A stretch of 64,000 nucleotides of DNA from GCA-2715645 sp042095375 (GTDB lineage: Bacteria > Bacteroidota > Bacteroidia > Cytophagales > MED-G16): contig JBELBJ010000001.1 of the NCBI GenBank assembly GCA_042095375.1, forward strand, positions 62,001-126,000. The letters run 5' to 3'. Under the pieces are notes generated by a model. It worked only from the letters and a program-made list of their open reading frames with translations, did no database searches and was not told where the DNA came from. Every line of letters starts with the position of its first letter. Positions within the stretch are counted from its first letter, which is position 1. Below, one piece after another: positions 44,412-54,178 of the stretch. Made by a program: the position numbers and the translations under genes.

Positions 44412-47192
44412 ATGAATAATTTTGTATCAAAATTAATCTGCCTTTCATTTGTATTGTTTATATCGCTATCGTCTAAGCTATATTCCCAACAAACTACTAT
44501 TTCTGGGAATGTAACAGATGGTAATGAAGCTCTTATCGGAGTTAACATTCTTGTGAAAGGAAAAGTAATTGGTACCATCTCAAATAAAGATGGTAACTTT
44601 AGTTTGAATGTTAATTCGGCGCCGCCGTTAACATTAGTTTTTTCGATTGTGGGTTATGAATCTCAAGAATTAGAAATTAATGATTCTGATTCTGATGTTT
44701 CTATAACTATGCTTGAATCGGCTATGCTTGGAAAAGAAATAGTTGTTTCTGCATCAAGAGTTGCTCAAAATATACTTGAAGCACCTGTTACAATTGAGAA
44801 AATGGACCTATTAGCTATCCAAAATGCATCAACTGCTGATTTTATGGATCAACTAGAACACATAAAAGGTGTAAAGGTTAGTAGAGGAAGTATGAACTTC
44901 CCTGCAGTTAATACTAGAGGTTTTGCAACAGACGCAAATACTAGATTCGTTCAACTTGTTGATGGAATGGATACTTCTGCACCTCTATTAAATTTTCCAA
45001 CTGGTAATCTTGTTGGAATTAATCCTTTGGATTTAGAAAGTGTTGAGTTAATTCCTGGATCTTCATCTGCATTATATGGCCCTAATGCCTATAATGGAAC
45101 AATGTTGATGGCAAGTAAAAGTCCATTTGATTATCAAGGGTTATCTGTTCAAGTGACACAAGGAGTAACTTCCTCGCAGGCAACTGCTGATAATAATTAT
45201 CATTATTCTAAATACAATATTAGATATGCTAAAGCTTTCAATGATAAGATTGCTATAAAAGTAAACTTTGCATATGATGAAGCTCAAGACTGGACTGCTA
45301 ATGATTATAATACACATAAGTTATATCCAGATTCTTCACTAAACTTAACTGGACAACCAAATTTTGATGGTTTAAATGTTTATGGTGATGAAGTTCAAAT
45401 AGCATTTCCTGCTTCATTAGGTGGTGCTCAATATGCTTCATTAGGGTTACTAGATCTTAGAAGAACTGGTTTTCCTGAAGAGTTTCTTGTAGATAACGAT
45501 GCAAGTAATATGAAATACGATGCGTCAATACACTATAGAATAAATGATAATACCGAAGCTTCTTTCTTGTATAGAAAAGGTGGAGGAAATTCAATTTATG
45601 TAGGTACTGAAAAATATGCTCTTAGAAATTTCGGTCAGCAATTCATGAAATTTGGAATTAAAGGAGATAAACTGAATATGAATATCTACCAATCAACTAC
45701 TGATGCTGGTGATTCATATAACCTTACTGCACTAGGTATTTTTATGAATGAAAGATTCAAACCTACACTAGCAAGTTGGGTTCCAACATATTTACAAACT
45801 TACATCACTGCTATGCAAGGATACGTACCAGGAGTTCCTGCTGGATTAGCTTCAGCGGCTCATCAAGCTGCTAGAAGTCAAGCAAATAGTGGAATACCTG
45901 CAAACGGTTCTTCAGAATTTAATACTGTTAGAGATCAAGTTATAAAAGACAGATTTCAAAGTGCTACTGGAGGTGCTGGATTTTTTGATAATTCCAAGTT
46001 AACGCACTTCGACTTAAACTTTGATGCTGCTGATTGGCTATTACTTGGTATCAACTATAGAAATTATTCCATTTTTACTGAAGGAACAATTTTTAATGAG
46101 GATCCTGATGGAACTGGAACAAATAGCAGAATAAATATTAATGAATATGGAGCATTTGCTCAAGTTAGAAAAGAATTGATGGAAGATATAATGTTTACTG
46201 GATCAGTAAGATGGGATAAAAATGAAAACTTTAAAGGTAGAGTTACCCCAAGGTTGGCAATAGTTTATTCTTTTGCAGAAAACAGTCATCTTAGAATTTC
46301 TTATCAAACTGGATTTAGAAATCCCGATACTCAAGCACAATATATATACTTCCCTTCTAGTACAGGTACTATACTTGGATCTGCTAAAGATAATGCAGAA
46401 AGGTATGGAGTTATGGAAGGTGGTGCATATTCTGTTGAATCGTACGATGCATTTATAGCGTCAGGAGGTGTTCTAGATTCAATTTCTGGAAATCCAATTG
46501 GTGGAACTCCATCAGTCTTAGCAACCACTAACGTAAGTTATGTGAAACCAGAAAGACTAAGTGCTTATGAAATTGGTTATAAAGGTCTAATTGGAGATAA
46601 CTTTTTGGCTGATATAAACTATTATAGCACAAATTATAGAGACTTTTTATCTGGAGTAAGAGTTGTATCAAAAAATGCAACGACTCATAAAGGAGCTGCA
46701 CTTCCTCCAGGAACTAGATGGTCTGTTCATAGCAATGCTCAAGATATAGTTAAATCATGGGGAATTGGTGTTGGTCTTACTTGGAATTTACCTTCTAACT
46801 TTGTGTTGCAGGGTAATTATAATTATCAAGACTACAAAGTTGATTATACCTCTGAAGCGAGTAACTTCTTAGCATACTTCAATACACCAAAGAATATGTA
46901 TGGATTTACATTTTCTAATAGACAGCTAGTCAAAAACTTAGGTTTCTCTGCAAGTTTTAGAACTTCAGATTCATTTATATATGAAAGCACATTCGCTGAA
47001 GCATGGGAAGTTCCTCAGTATTCTGTTCTTGACGCACAAGTAAATTACAAAATTGAAAGCCTTAAAACGATTGTTAAAGTAGGTGGAAACAATATTGGAA
47101 TTGGAAGTGGTGATTATAGAACTAGACCAGGAGGTCCTTTTGTTGGAAAGTTATGGTACATGACTTTAACATTTGATGAATTCTTAAACTAA
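44412..47192 (+). CDS. TonB-dependent outer-membrane receptor with carboxypeptidase-like N-domain
   Basis: A 926-residue outer-membrane receptor. After a signal peptide (to about residue 26, ending LYSQ) there is a CarboxypepD_reg-like domain (ISGNVTDGNEALIGVNILVKGKVIGTISNKDGNFSLNV, about 30-105), a plug domain (about 120-235; QLEHIKGVKVSRGS, VDGMDTSAPL, VELIPGSSSALYGPNAYNG) and a 22-strand barrel ending in GKLWYMTLTFDEFLN. It lacks the SusC-specific extended N terminus and has no SusD neighbour. The next gene, 8 bp on, is an SGNH-type lipoprotein, which suggests uptake of a lipid or ester-containing nutrient. Substrate unknown. Confidence 0.93.
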   Translation: MNNFVSKLICLSFVLFISLSSKLYSQQTTISGNVTDGNEALIGVNILVKGKVIGTISNKDGNFSLNVNSAPPLTLVFSIVGYESQELEINDSDSDVSITMLESAMLGKEIVVSASRVAQNILEAPVTIEKMDLLAIQNASTADFMDQLEHIKGVKVSRGSMNFPAVNTRGFATDANTRFVQLVDGMDTSAPLLNFPTGNLVGINPLDLESVELIPGSSSALYGPNAYNGTMLMASKSPFDYQGLSVQVTQGVTSSQATADNNYHYSKYNIRYAKAFNDKIAIKVNFAYDEAQDWTANDYNTHKLYPDSSLNLTGQPNFDGLNVYGDEVQIAFPASLGGAQYASLGLLDLRRTGFPEEFLVDNDASNMKYDASIHYRINDNTEASFLYRKGGGNSIYVGTEKYALRNFGQQFMKFGIKGDKLNMNIYQSTTDAGDSYNLTALGIFMNERFKPTLASWVPTYLQTYITAMQGYVPGVPAGLASAAHQAARSQANSGIPANGSSEFNTVRDQVIKDRFQSATGGAGFFDNSKLTHFDLNFDAADWLLLGINYRNYSIFTEGTIFNEDPDGTGTNSRININEYGAFAQVRKELMEDIMFTGSVRWDKNENFKGRVTPRLAIVYSFAENSHLRISYQTGFRNPDTQAQYIYFPSSTGTILGSAKDNAERYGVMEGGAYSVESYDAFIASGGVLDSISGNPIGGTPSVLATTNVSYVKPERLSAYEIGYKGLIGDNFLADINYYSTNYRDFLSGVRVVSKNATTHKGAALPPGTRWSVHSNAQDIVKSWGIGVGLTWNLPSNFVLQGNYNYQDYKVDYTSEASNFLAYFNTPKNMYGFTFSNRQLVKNLGFSASFRTSDSFIYESTFAEAWEVPQYSVLDAQVNYKIESLKTIVKVGGNNIGIGSGDYRTRPGGPFVGKLWYMTLTFDEFLN

Positions 47193-47200
47193 TAAATAAA

Positions 47201-48871
47201 ATGAAAATGAAAACAATAAAACAATTAACATTTATAGCGATATTTTCATTTATTGCATTGTCATGTGAACAAGAATCAATAATGAAAATCGATCCTTCTG
47301 CTGGATCTGCTCCTACACCGAGTGGAACTGCTGGAACAGCTGATTTTACAAAATTTTCAGCTATTGGAGGTAGTTATGTTGCAGGATTCTCAGATGGAAC
47401 TTTGTATACCAATGGACAGAAAAATTCTTTGGCTGCAATTATTGCAAACCAAATCAATTATACTAGAAGTGCTGATGCTCAAGCTACTTATACATTTAAC
47501 CAACCAGATATTAATTCTGAGAACGGTTATATAAATGCTGGAGCTAATGGTATAGCTGGAGATACTGATGATAACGGAAGAATGTATTTAGGAACTAGCG
47601 CATCAACTGGAGAAACTGGTTTATATTTTAAACAACCTGGTGATGCTGCTTCAATTCAAACGCCTTATGCAGGAGATAAAATAGCACTAAACAATTTTGC
47701 TTTTGGTAATTCTGTTTTAGGACATTTTTTAAGTACTGAAACAGGTGGACCAAATCCATTGCATCCATTATTTAATCCATTTTATGCAAGATTTGGAGCT
47801 GGCGGTTCTGCCTCTCCTGTAGCTCAATTTTTGGGTACTGCACCATCATTTTGGATGGCGTGGTTAGGAGCCTCAGATTTTGTAGGATATGCTGCTAAAG
47901 GTGGTGACGTTGCTCAGGCGCCAAAACCTGATGGAGCTACTCTTTCAGTATATTGGGGGCAAGCATTAACAGCAATGATTAGTTCTAATCAGGTAGCTAA
48001 AGGTATAGTTGGAACTGTACCAGATATTTTAGCTCTTCCTTATTTTAATTTTATTGCATCTGATGCTATACCACTAGATGCTGCTACTGCAACAGCTTTA
48101 AATACCCAGCTAGGTGGCGGTTTTAATCAGTTAATTTCTGCTGCTGCTGCAAATGGTTTAGGTGTTACTGCTGCTGAAGCTACACAAAGACAACTGGTAT
48201 GGAAAGCAGGTCAAAATCAACTTTTAATGAATGATTCCAGTTTAACTGACTTATTTCCAGTATGGCAAAATTTAGTTGCCGCTGGTGTATTATCAGCTGA
48301 TGATTTAAATTTAAACACTATACCTGATGCTATTGAGCCGTTAATGCCTTATAGATATGCTAGAATGGCTACAGCAAATGATAAAGCTGTCTTAGCCGCT
48401 CAAGGTGTCCTTGGACTACCAAATACAGCACCAGGTGTTACTCCTCCTCCAGTATGGGGTGTTTCTTGGCCTTTAAGCGATGAGCATGTTTTAACTGCTA
48501 CAGAGCTTGTAGAATTTGAAACTGCTAGAGCAACATTAAATGCCGGAATTAAAGCTAAGGTAAAAGAGTTAAACGAAAATGTAGTTATAAACTCAGCTGG
48601 TCTTAACAGATTAGCAATGGTTGACCTAGATGGCACTTATGCTGGATGGGCTACAAACTCTCCATTATCTGATAATGGCGTGGTTGTAACTTATGACTTT
48701 TCACCTCCAACAGGGATGTGGTCTTTTGATGCAGTGCATCCAAATGCCAGAGGTTATGCATTATTGGCTAACAAATGGATTGAAGCAATTAATGCTCATT
48801 TTGGTTCATCAATTCCTAAAGCACAGGTAGGATGGTATCCTGGACCTGCTCTTCCGGAAGCTGTGAATTAA
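47201..48871 (+). CDS. SGNH/GDSL-like surface lipoprotein paired with a TonB receptor
   Basis: A 556-residue lipoprotein (MKMKTIKQLTFIAIFSFIALSC, lipobox Cys about residue 22). The SGNH-like frame is seen: FSAIGGSYVAGFSDG with Ser about residue 53 (GGSY instead of GDSL), WLGASDFVGYA in the block III position, and a C-terminal SFDAVHPNARGYALLANKWIEAIN with the Asp-x-x-His pair. It is rich in Ala, Gly and Thr and less AT-rich than the surrounding genes. Co-transcribed with the TonB receptor; such pairs are common in Bacteroidota. Probably binds or cleaves acylated substrates at the cell surface. Confidence 0.88.
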   Translation: MKMKTIKQLTFIAIFSFIALSCEQESIMKIDPSAGSAPTPSGTAGTADFTKFSAIGGSYVAGFSDGTLYTNGQKNSLAAIIANQINYTRSADAQATYTFNQPDINSENGYINAGANGIAGDTDDNGRMYLGTSASTGETGLYFKQPGDAASIQTPYAGDKIALNNFAFGNSVLGHFLSTETGGPNPLHPLFNPFYARFGAGGSASPVAQFLGTAPSFWMAWLGASDFVGYAAKGGDVAQAPKPDGATLSVYWGQALTAMISSNQVAKGIVGTVPDILALPYFNFIASDAIPLDAATATALNTQLGGGFNQLISAAAANGLGVTAAEATQRQLVWKAGQNQLLMNDSSLTDLFPVWQNLVAAGVLSADDLNLNTIPDAIEPLMPYRYARMATANDKAVLAAQGVLGLPNTAPGVTPPPVWGVSWPLSDEHVLTATELVEFETARATLNAGIKAKVKELNENVVINSAGLNRLAMVDLDGTYAGWATNSPLSDNGVVVTYDFSPPTGMWSFDAVHPNARGYALLANKWIEAINAHFGSSIPKAQVGWYPGPALPEAVN

Positions 48872-48893
48872 AATTTATTAACTCTTTATAGAT

Positions 48894-48924
48894 AAAAAAG
48901 GCTAACAATATGTTAGCCTTTTTT
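48894..48924 (+). terminator. Intrinsic terminator after the receptor/lipoprotein operon
   Basis: A perfect 10-bp stem AAGGCTAACA/TGTTAGCCTT (48898-48907 and 48911-48920) with a 3-nt loop is followed by a T run, 23 bp after the lipoprotein stop. This is the best rho-independent terminator in the window. Confidence 0.92.
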
Positions 48925-48938
48925 ATTAAATTGTGATT

Positions 48939-50198
48939 ATGTCTATATCAAGAAGATCATTTATTCATAATTCATTAAAAGCAGGAACTATTTTTCCTCT
49001 TTTTTCCATGAACTATTCAAAAGCCTCAAATATTAAATTTAAGTCTACACCAAAGAATGAAGAATACTGGAATTCTATCACAAAACTATATCAACAAAAT
49101 GTAAATTTTATCAATCTAGAATCTGGTTATTTTAGTCCTTCACCTGAAGTAGTTAAAAACTATTGGATAAATTTTGTAAATGAAATTAATGAGTCTCCAT
49201 CTTATTATATGAGAACAAGACAAACAGAGATGAGAGAAAAAGTAAGATCTAAGCTTGCAAATTATTCTGATGTTAGCAGTGAAGAGATTTGCCTAACTAG
49301 AAATGCTACTGAATCTATGAATATCATCATTCAAGGTATTAAACTTGAAAAAAATGATGAAATACTCAGAACCAATTTAGAATATCCAAATATCATTCAA
49401 GCTCTTGACATGAGAGAAAGAAGATATGGAACTAAAATAAATGTTGTTGATGTCCCTATTCATCCTCAAAATCAAGAAGAAATAGTCGATAAAGTCATGA
49501 ATGCTATTACTCCTAAAATAAAAGTGATTTTAATTTCTCATATGGTCTTTTTGAATGGCCAGGTATTTCCTGTGAAAGAAATCTGTAAGAAAGCTAAAGA
49601 TTTAGGAATCGAAACAATTGTAGATGGTGCTCATTCATTTTCACATGTAGACATGGATATTTCTGATATAGGTTGTGATTTTTATGCATCTAGCCTTCAT
49701 AAATGGTTAGGTGCACCTCTAGGAAATGGTCTTTTATATGTAAAAAAAGATAAAATTGAAAGACTTTGGCCTTTGTACGGAGATACGCAATATGAAGATG
49801 ATAATATTATGAAATTAGAACATCTAGGAACTAGACCCTGCTCTGATCAAAACGGAATAATACCAGCAATTGATTTTAATTTAAAGATTGGTAAAAAAGA
49901 AAAATCTAAACGGTTAAAGTCTTTACAAATGAAATGGGCAAATGAACTTAAAGATCATAAAAATATAATTTTAAATACACCTCTTGACGAAGGGCAATCT
50001 TATGGCATAGCAAATGTTGGAGTTAAAAACCTTACACCATCTGAGCTTGCAGATAAACTGTTTGATGACTTTAATATATTTACTGTTCCAATAGATGATG
50101 ATAGAGGCATTCGAGGCGTGAGAGTTTCTCCTAACTTATACTCGACAATGGAAGATATTAATAAATTTCTTGATGCAATGCTTAAAATAGCAACATAG
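48939..50198 (+). CDS. Tat-signal PLP-dependent aminotransferase class V-fold protein
   Basis: A fold-type I PLP enzyme of about 419 residues resembling isopenicillin-N epimerase/cysteine-desulfurase-like proteins. The N terminus carries a twin-arginine signal (MSISRRSFIHNSLKAGTIF), implying export of the folded holoenzyme. Cofactor residues are seen: DGAHSFSHVDMD (PLP Asp), SSLHKWLGAPLGNG with the PLP Lys at about residue 255, and RNATESMNIIIQG early on. ATG 48939 is preferred over the in-frame GTG at 48933. It follows the terminator by 14 bp and precedes valS by 18 bp. Substrate unknown. Confidence 0.88.
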   Translation: MSISRRSFIHNSLKAGTIFPLFSMNYSKASNIKFKSTPKNEEYWNSITKLYQQNVNFINLESGYFSPSPEVVKNYWINFVNEINESPSYYMRTRQTEMREKVRSKLANYSDVSSEEICLTRNATESMNIIIQGIKLEKNDEILRTNLEYPNIIQALDMRERRYGTKINVVDVPIHPQNQEEIVDKVMNAITPKIKVILISHMVFLNGQVFPVKEICKKAKDLGIETIVDGAHSFSHVDMDISDIGCDFYASSLHKWLGAPLGNGLLYVKKDKIERLWPLYGDTQYEDDNIMKLEHLGTRPCSDQNGIIPAIDFNLKIGKKEKSKRLKSLQMKWANELKDHKNIILNTPLDEGQSYGIANVGVKNLTPSELADKLFDDFNIFTVPIDDDRGIRGVRVSPNLYSTMEDINKFLDAMLKIAT

Positions 50199-50216
50199 AC
50201 TCTATAATTTTAAGTT

Positions 50217-52796
50217 ATGACTTTGGATTCAAAATATAATCCTAATCAAATAGAAGATAAGTGGTACAAAAAGTGGGTTGATGACAATTGTTTTAAATCT
50301 TCACCCAATTCTAAAAAAGAACCTTATACCATTGTTATTCCTCCACCTAATGTGACGGGTGTATTACATATGGGTCATATGCTAAATAACTCCATACAGG
50401 ATATTTTAACCAGAAGGGCAAGAATGAAAGGAAAAGAAGCCTGTTGGGTACCCGGAACAGATCACGCTTCAATAGCTACCGAAGCAAAAGTAGTTGAGAT
50501 GCTAAAAGAAAAAGGAATTGATAAAAGTTCTCTTAAAAGAGATGAATTTCTGAAATATGCATGGGAATGGAAAGAAAAATATGGAGGAATAATATTAGAG
50601 CAACTAAAAAAACTTGGAGCATCTTGTGATTGGTCTAGAACTAAATTTACTATGGATGAAGACCTATCAAAATCTGTAATAAAAGTATTTATTGATCTAT
50701 ATGAAAAAGGTCATATTTATAGAGGCATAAGAATGGTTAATTGGGACCCTCAAGGAAAAACAGCTTTAGCAGATGATGAAGTTATATACAAAGAAGTTGA
50801 TTCTAATCTTTATCATATAAATTATAAAATAAAAGATTCAAAAGATCATTTAACAATTGCAACAACTAGACCTGAAACCCTTTTAGGAGATACAGGTATA
50901 TGCATAAACCCTAATGATAAGCGATTTAAACATCTAAAAAATAAGTCAGCTATAGTACCACTAGTTGAAAGAGAGGTTCCAATTATCTTTGATGAGTATG
51001 TAGACATGGAATTTGGAACTGGATGTCTGAAAGTGACACCTTCACATGACGAAAATGATTATAAACTTGGCGAAAAGCATAATTTATCATCTATTGATAT
51101 ATTTGATGACGAAGGGAAAATAAATAAGAATGGAATACTATATGTAGGAAAAGATAGGTTCAGCGTAAGAAAACAGATTGTAAAAGATTTAAAAAAAATT
51201 GGTCAACTTTCAAAAATTGAAAATCATAAAAATAAAGTTGGATATTCTGAGAGAACAGATGCTGTTGTAGAACCAAAAATATCAACACAGTGGTTTATGA
51301 GTATGAAAGAAATAAAAATACCAGCACTAGATAATGTTATGAATGATAATATAAAATTTCATCCCAAAAAATTAAAAAATATGTACAGAGTATGGATGGA
51401 AAATATTAATGACTGGTGTATTTCAAGGCAATTATGGTGGGGACATCAAATACCTGCTTATTATTTACCATCTGGTGAATTTGTTGTAGCAGAAACAAAA
51501 GAAAAGGCTCTAATTAAAGCAAAAAAAATTAATGATAATATAAAAAATAATGAATTGATCCAAGATGAAGATGTTCTAGACACATGGTTTTCTAGTTGGC
51601 TGTGGCCGATATCTGTGTTTGATGGAATAAATAAACCAAAAAACAAAGAAATTGAATATTACTACCCTACTACTGATTTAGTTACTGCACCAGAAATTAT
51701 TTTTTTCTGGGTAGCAAGAATGATAATATCAGGTTATGAATATATAAATGAAATGCCTTTTAAAAACGTCTATTTCACTGGTATTGTTAGAGATAAAAAA
51801 AGAAGAAAAATGTCAAAATCTCTAGGAAATTCACCTGATCCAATTGGACTAATGAAAAAATATGGCGCTGACGGAGTGAGGGCAGGAATGCTATTCAGCG
51901 CCCCAGCTGGAAATGATTTACTTTTTGATGAGAAACTCTGTGAGCAAGGTAGAAATTTTTCTAATAAGTTATGGAATGCTTTTAGACTTATTAAAAGCTT
52001 TGAGATTTCAAGTAAAGGAGATAATCAATCTCTAGCAATAAATTGGATAAATTCTAGGTTTAATGAGGTATTAGATCTAGTTGAAGATCATTTCGCTAAA
52101 TATAGAATATCAGATGCTCTTCTAACTCTTTATACATTTATATGGGATGACTTTTGCAGCTGGTATCTAGAAATAATTAAAGAAAAGAGTATTTCAAAAG
52201 ACACATATGATGAGACAATAGTTATACTTGAAAAAATCTTAAAAACACTACACCCTTTCATGCCATTTATTACTGAAGAGCTATGGAATCAAATAAATGA
52301 TAAAAGAGACTATATTATGATATCAGATTATCCTATTTTAGATAAATTTGATATAAAACTAAATGGAGATTTTAATAAAATTTTTGAGATAGTTACAGGC
52401 CTTAGAAAGCTTAAATCAGATAATAAAATAAAACAGATAGATATTGTAAAAGTATTAGTTAATAAAAAATCAAATTTTAATTTTAATCTTTATAAAAGCT
52501 TAATTGAAAAACTTTCTAAAACAAAAGAACTTGAGATAATAAAAGAAGTTCCAAGTAAATTCCCAACTCTAATTTCAGGAAAAGATACTTTATGCCTTGC
52601 TATAGAGAAATCAATAGATTCAAAAGAAGATACAGTAAAACAAATTAGATATCTAGAAGGATTTTTAGAATCAGTTGAAAAAAAATTATCAAATAAAAGC
52701 TTTGTAGATAATGCCCCAAAAAATGTTGTAGATATAGAAAAAAAGAAAAGAGATGATGCCTTGGTTAAATTAGAAAATCTTAAAAAGTCAATATAG
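50217..52796 (+). CDS. valS: Valyl-tRNA synthetase
   Basis: Charges tRNA-Val, 859 residues. The class I signatures are PPPNVTGVLHMGHML (HMGH at 51-54) and KMSKS at 531-535 followed by LGNSPDP. The editing domain has TTRPETLLGDTGI. The anticodon-binding region includes WDDFCSWYLEIIK, and a C-terminal Val-type coiled coil spans about residues 795-859 (RYLEGFLESVEKKLSN...RDDALVKLENLKKS). It ends 18 bp from the convergent OsmC gene. Confidence 0.97.
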   Translation: MTLDSKYNPNQIEDKWYKKWVDDNCFKSSPNSKKEPYTIVIPPPNVTGVLHMGHMLNNSIQDILTRRARMKGKEACWVPGTDHASIATEAKVVEMLKEKGIDKSSLKRDEFLKYAWEWKEKYGGIILEQLKKLGASCDWSRTKFTMDEDLSKSVIKVFIDLYEKGHIYRGIRMVNWDPQGKTALADDEVIYKEVDSNLYHINYKIKDSKDHLTIATTRPETLLGDTGICINPNDKRFKHLKNKSAIVPLVEREVPIIFDEYVDMEFGTGCLKVTPSHDENDYKLGEKHNLSSIDIFDDEGKINKNGILYVGKDRFSVRKQIVKDLKKIGQLSKIENHKNKVGYSERTDAVVEPKISTQWFMSMKEIKIPALDNVMNDNIKFHPKKLKNMYRVWMENINDWCISRQLWWGHQIPAYYLPSGEFVVAETKEKALIKAKKINDNIKNNELIQDEDVLDTWFSSWLWPISVFDGINKPKNKEIEYYYPTTDLVTAPEIIFFWVARMIISGYEYINEMPFKNVYFTGIVRDKKRRKMSKSLGNSPDPIGLMKKYGADGVRAGMLFSAPAGNDLLFDEKLCEQGRNFSNKLWNAFRLIKSFEISSKGDNQSLAINWINSRFNEVLDLVEDHFAKYRISDALLTLYTFIWDDFCSWYLEIIKEKSISKDTYDETIVILEKILKTLHPFMPFITEELWNQINDKRDYIMISDYPILDKFDIKLNGDFNKIFEIVTGLRKLKSDNKIKQIDIVKVLVNKKSNFNFNLYKSLIEKLSKTKELEIIKEVPSKFPTLISGKDTLCLAIEKSIDSKEDTVKQIRYLEGFLESVEKKLSNKSFVDNAPKNVVDIEKKKRDDALVKLENLKKSI

Positions 52797-52814
52797 TAAT
52801 TAACCTATTTTTCA

Positions 52815-53237
52815 CTATCTAATAATTTCAAAAGAATGGACTACATCCGTATCTTTTCTAATAGATGATCCTACTGAACAGTATTTTGTTAAAGCTAAGC
52901 TAATAAATCTATCTGCTTCACTATCTTGAAGATCCTTTGAGTAAATTATATATTTTATGTTTATTTTTTTAAAATACATCGGATGTGTCTCAGCTCTTAT
53001 ACCTGAAGATTCGGCTTTTAAATCTATAAACTCTCTTCTTCTTTTTTTTATCATAGATACTATTTCTACAGCAGCACAAGTAGTAACAGCAGAAAGGAGC
53101 AATTCCATAGGTGATAAATTTTTTTTCTTATCTTTTTCATACATATCAATATCCAACTTATTGCCTGATTCATTAAGAACTTGAAACTTTTCATCATTCA
53201 AATAAGTCATACTAACATTCACTTCCATAATAGACAA
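52815..53237 (-). CDS. OsmC-family peroxiredoxin-like protein
   Basis: A 140-residue OsmC/Ohr-fold protein. The two redox cysteines of the family are present, in the helix TTCAAVEIVSMIKKRR (about residue 53) and in LTKYCSVGSSI (about residue 119). OsmC proteins reduce organic hydroperoxides with thiol partners; this one belongs to the YhfA/OsmC-like group rather than Ohr. The N terminus has two Met residues (MSIMEVNV), so the start could be 53237 or three codons later. Divergent to the DUF5777 gene. Confidence 0.9.
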   Translation of the reverse strand: MSIMEVNVSMTYLNDEKFQVLNESGNKLDIDMYEKDKKKNLSPMELLLSAVTTCAAVEIVSMIKKRRREFIDLKAESSGIRAETHPMYFKKINIKYIIYSKDLQDSEADRFISLALTKYCSVGSSIRKDTDVVHSFEIIR

Positions 53238-53266
53238 AGAATTATTATATTCAGATAAACTAAGTT

Positions 53267-54178
53267 ATGAAATTTAATTTTGCATTTCTATTAATTTATT
53301 TATTTTCAATAAAAGTATTTTCTCAGGAATCTCTTGAAAATATTCTTAGTGAAATTGATGATTCTGAGAGTTCAACTGTTGTGACTTCAACATTTAAATC
53401 TACAAAAATAATTAATGGTCATTCAGTCGAACTAGCTAGCCCAAATTCCTTAGAATTTCGTATAGCTCATAGGTTTGGACCTTTAAATAATGGTTTCTAT
53501 GATATATTTGGTTTAGATGCTGCTACAATAAAAATGAGTTTTGAATATGGTATTAATGATAAAATGATGGCTGGGTTTGGAAGAAGTTCTTATCAAAAAA
53601 GCTATGATCTGTTTTTTAAAATTGCTTTAATGAGACAGTCAAAAGGAACCAAACCAAAACCTTTTTCACTATATTATGTAAATTCTGAATCAATAAATAC
53701 ATTAAGATACGATCCTAAAATTTCATTTCAAGATAGAATCTCTTACACTCATCAACTACTTCTCGCAAAAAAAATAAATGATAAGTTTTCTTTCCAACTT
53801 TCTCCTAGTTTGGTTTTTAGTAATTTCGAAAATTATGATAAACATTCATTTATAATAATTGGTACAGCTGGAAAATATATGTTATCCAAAAGAATAGCTT
53901 TGAATGTTGAATATTTTTATAGATTAAAACATGAAAATGATAACTCAGTTGGCTATACCAATTTATTTGAAAATAATTATAATTCATTAAGTATAGGGAT
54001 TGATATTGAAACAGGAGGACATGTTTTCCAATTGCATTTTAGTAATTCATCTCCAATGATTGAAAAAGGATTTCTTTTAGAAACCAACAAATCATGGTCG
54101 GATGGCACAATTCATTTTGGATTTAATATTTCAAGAGAATTTTCTGTAGGAAAAAAAACTTCTAAAAAGAAATGGTAG
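53267..54178 (+). CDS. DUF5777-family outer-membrane beta-barrel protein
   Basis: A 303-residue protein with a signal peptide (MKFNFAFLLIYLFSIKVFSQ). After a short acidic linker with a Thr-rich stretch (VVTSTFKSTKIINGHSVEL) there is the DUF5777 pattern: SLEFRIAHRFGPLNNGFYDIFGLDAATIKMSFEYGIND, then regular amphipathic strands to the C terminus. The family is common in Bacteroidota next to YceI and cytochrome genes. Function unknown. It overlaps the YceI gene by 7 nt. Confidence 0.88.
   Translation: MKFNFAFLLIYLFSIKVFSQESLENILSEIDDSESSTVVTSTFKSTKIINGHSVELASPNSLEFRIAHRFGPLNNGFYDIFGLDAATIKMSFEYGINDKMMAGFGRSSYQKSYDLFFKIALMRQSKGTKPKPFSLYYVNSESINTLRYDPKISFQDRISYTHQLLLAKKINDKFSFQLSPSLVFSNFENYDKHSFIIIGTAGKYMLSKRIALNVEYFYRLKHENDNSVGYTNLFENNYNSLSIGIDIETGGHVFQLHFSNSSPMIEKGFLLETNKSWSDGTIHFGFNISREFSVGKKTSKKKW

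Noticed and set aside
44412..48871. SusC/SusD polysaccharide utilisation pair
   Set aside because: The receptor is a short TonB receptor and the lipoprotein has SGNH features; there is no SusD fold, sulfatase or glycoside hydrolase nearby.
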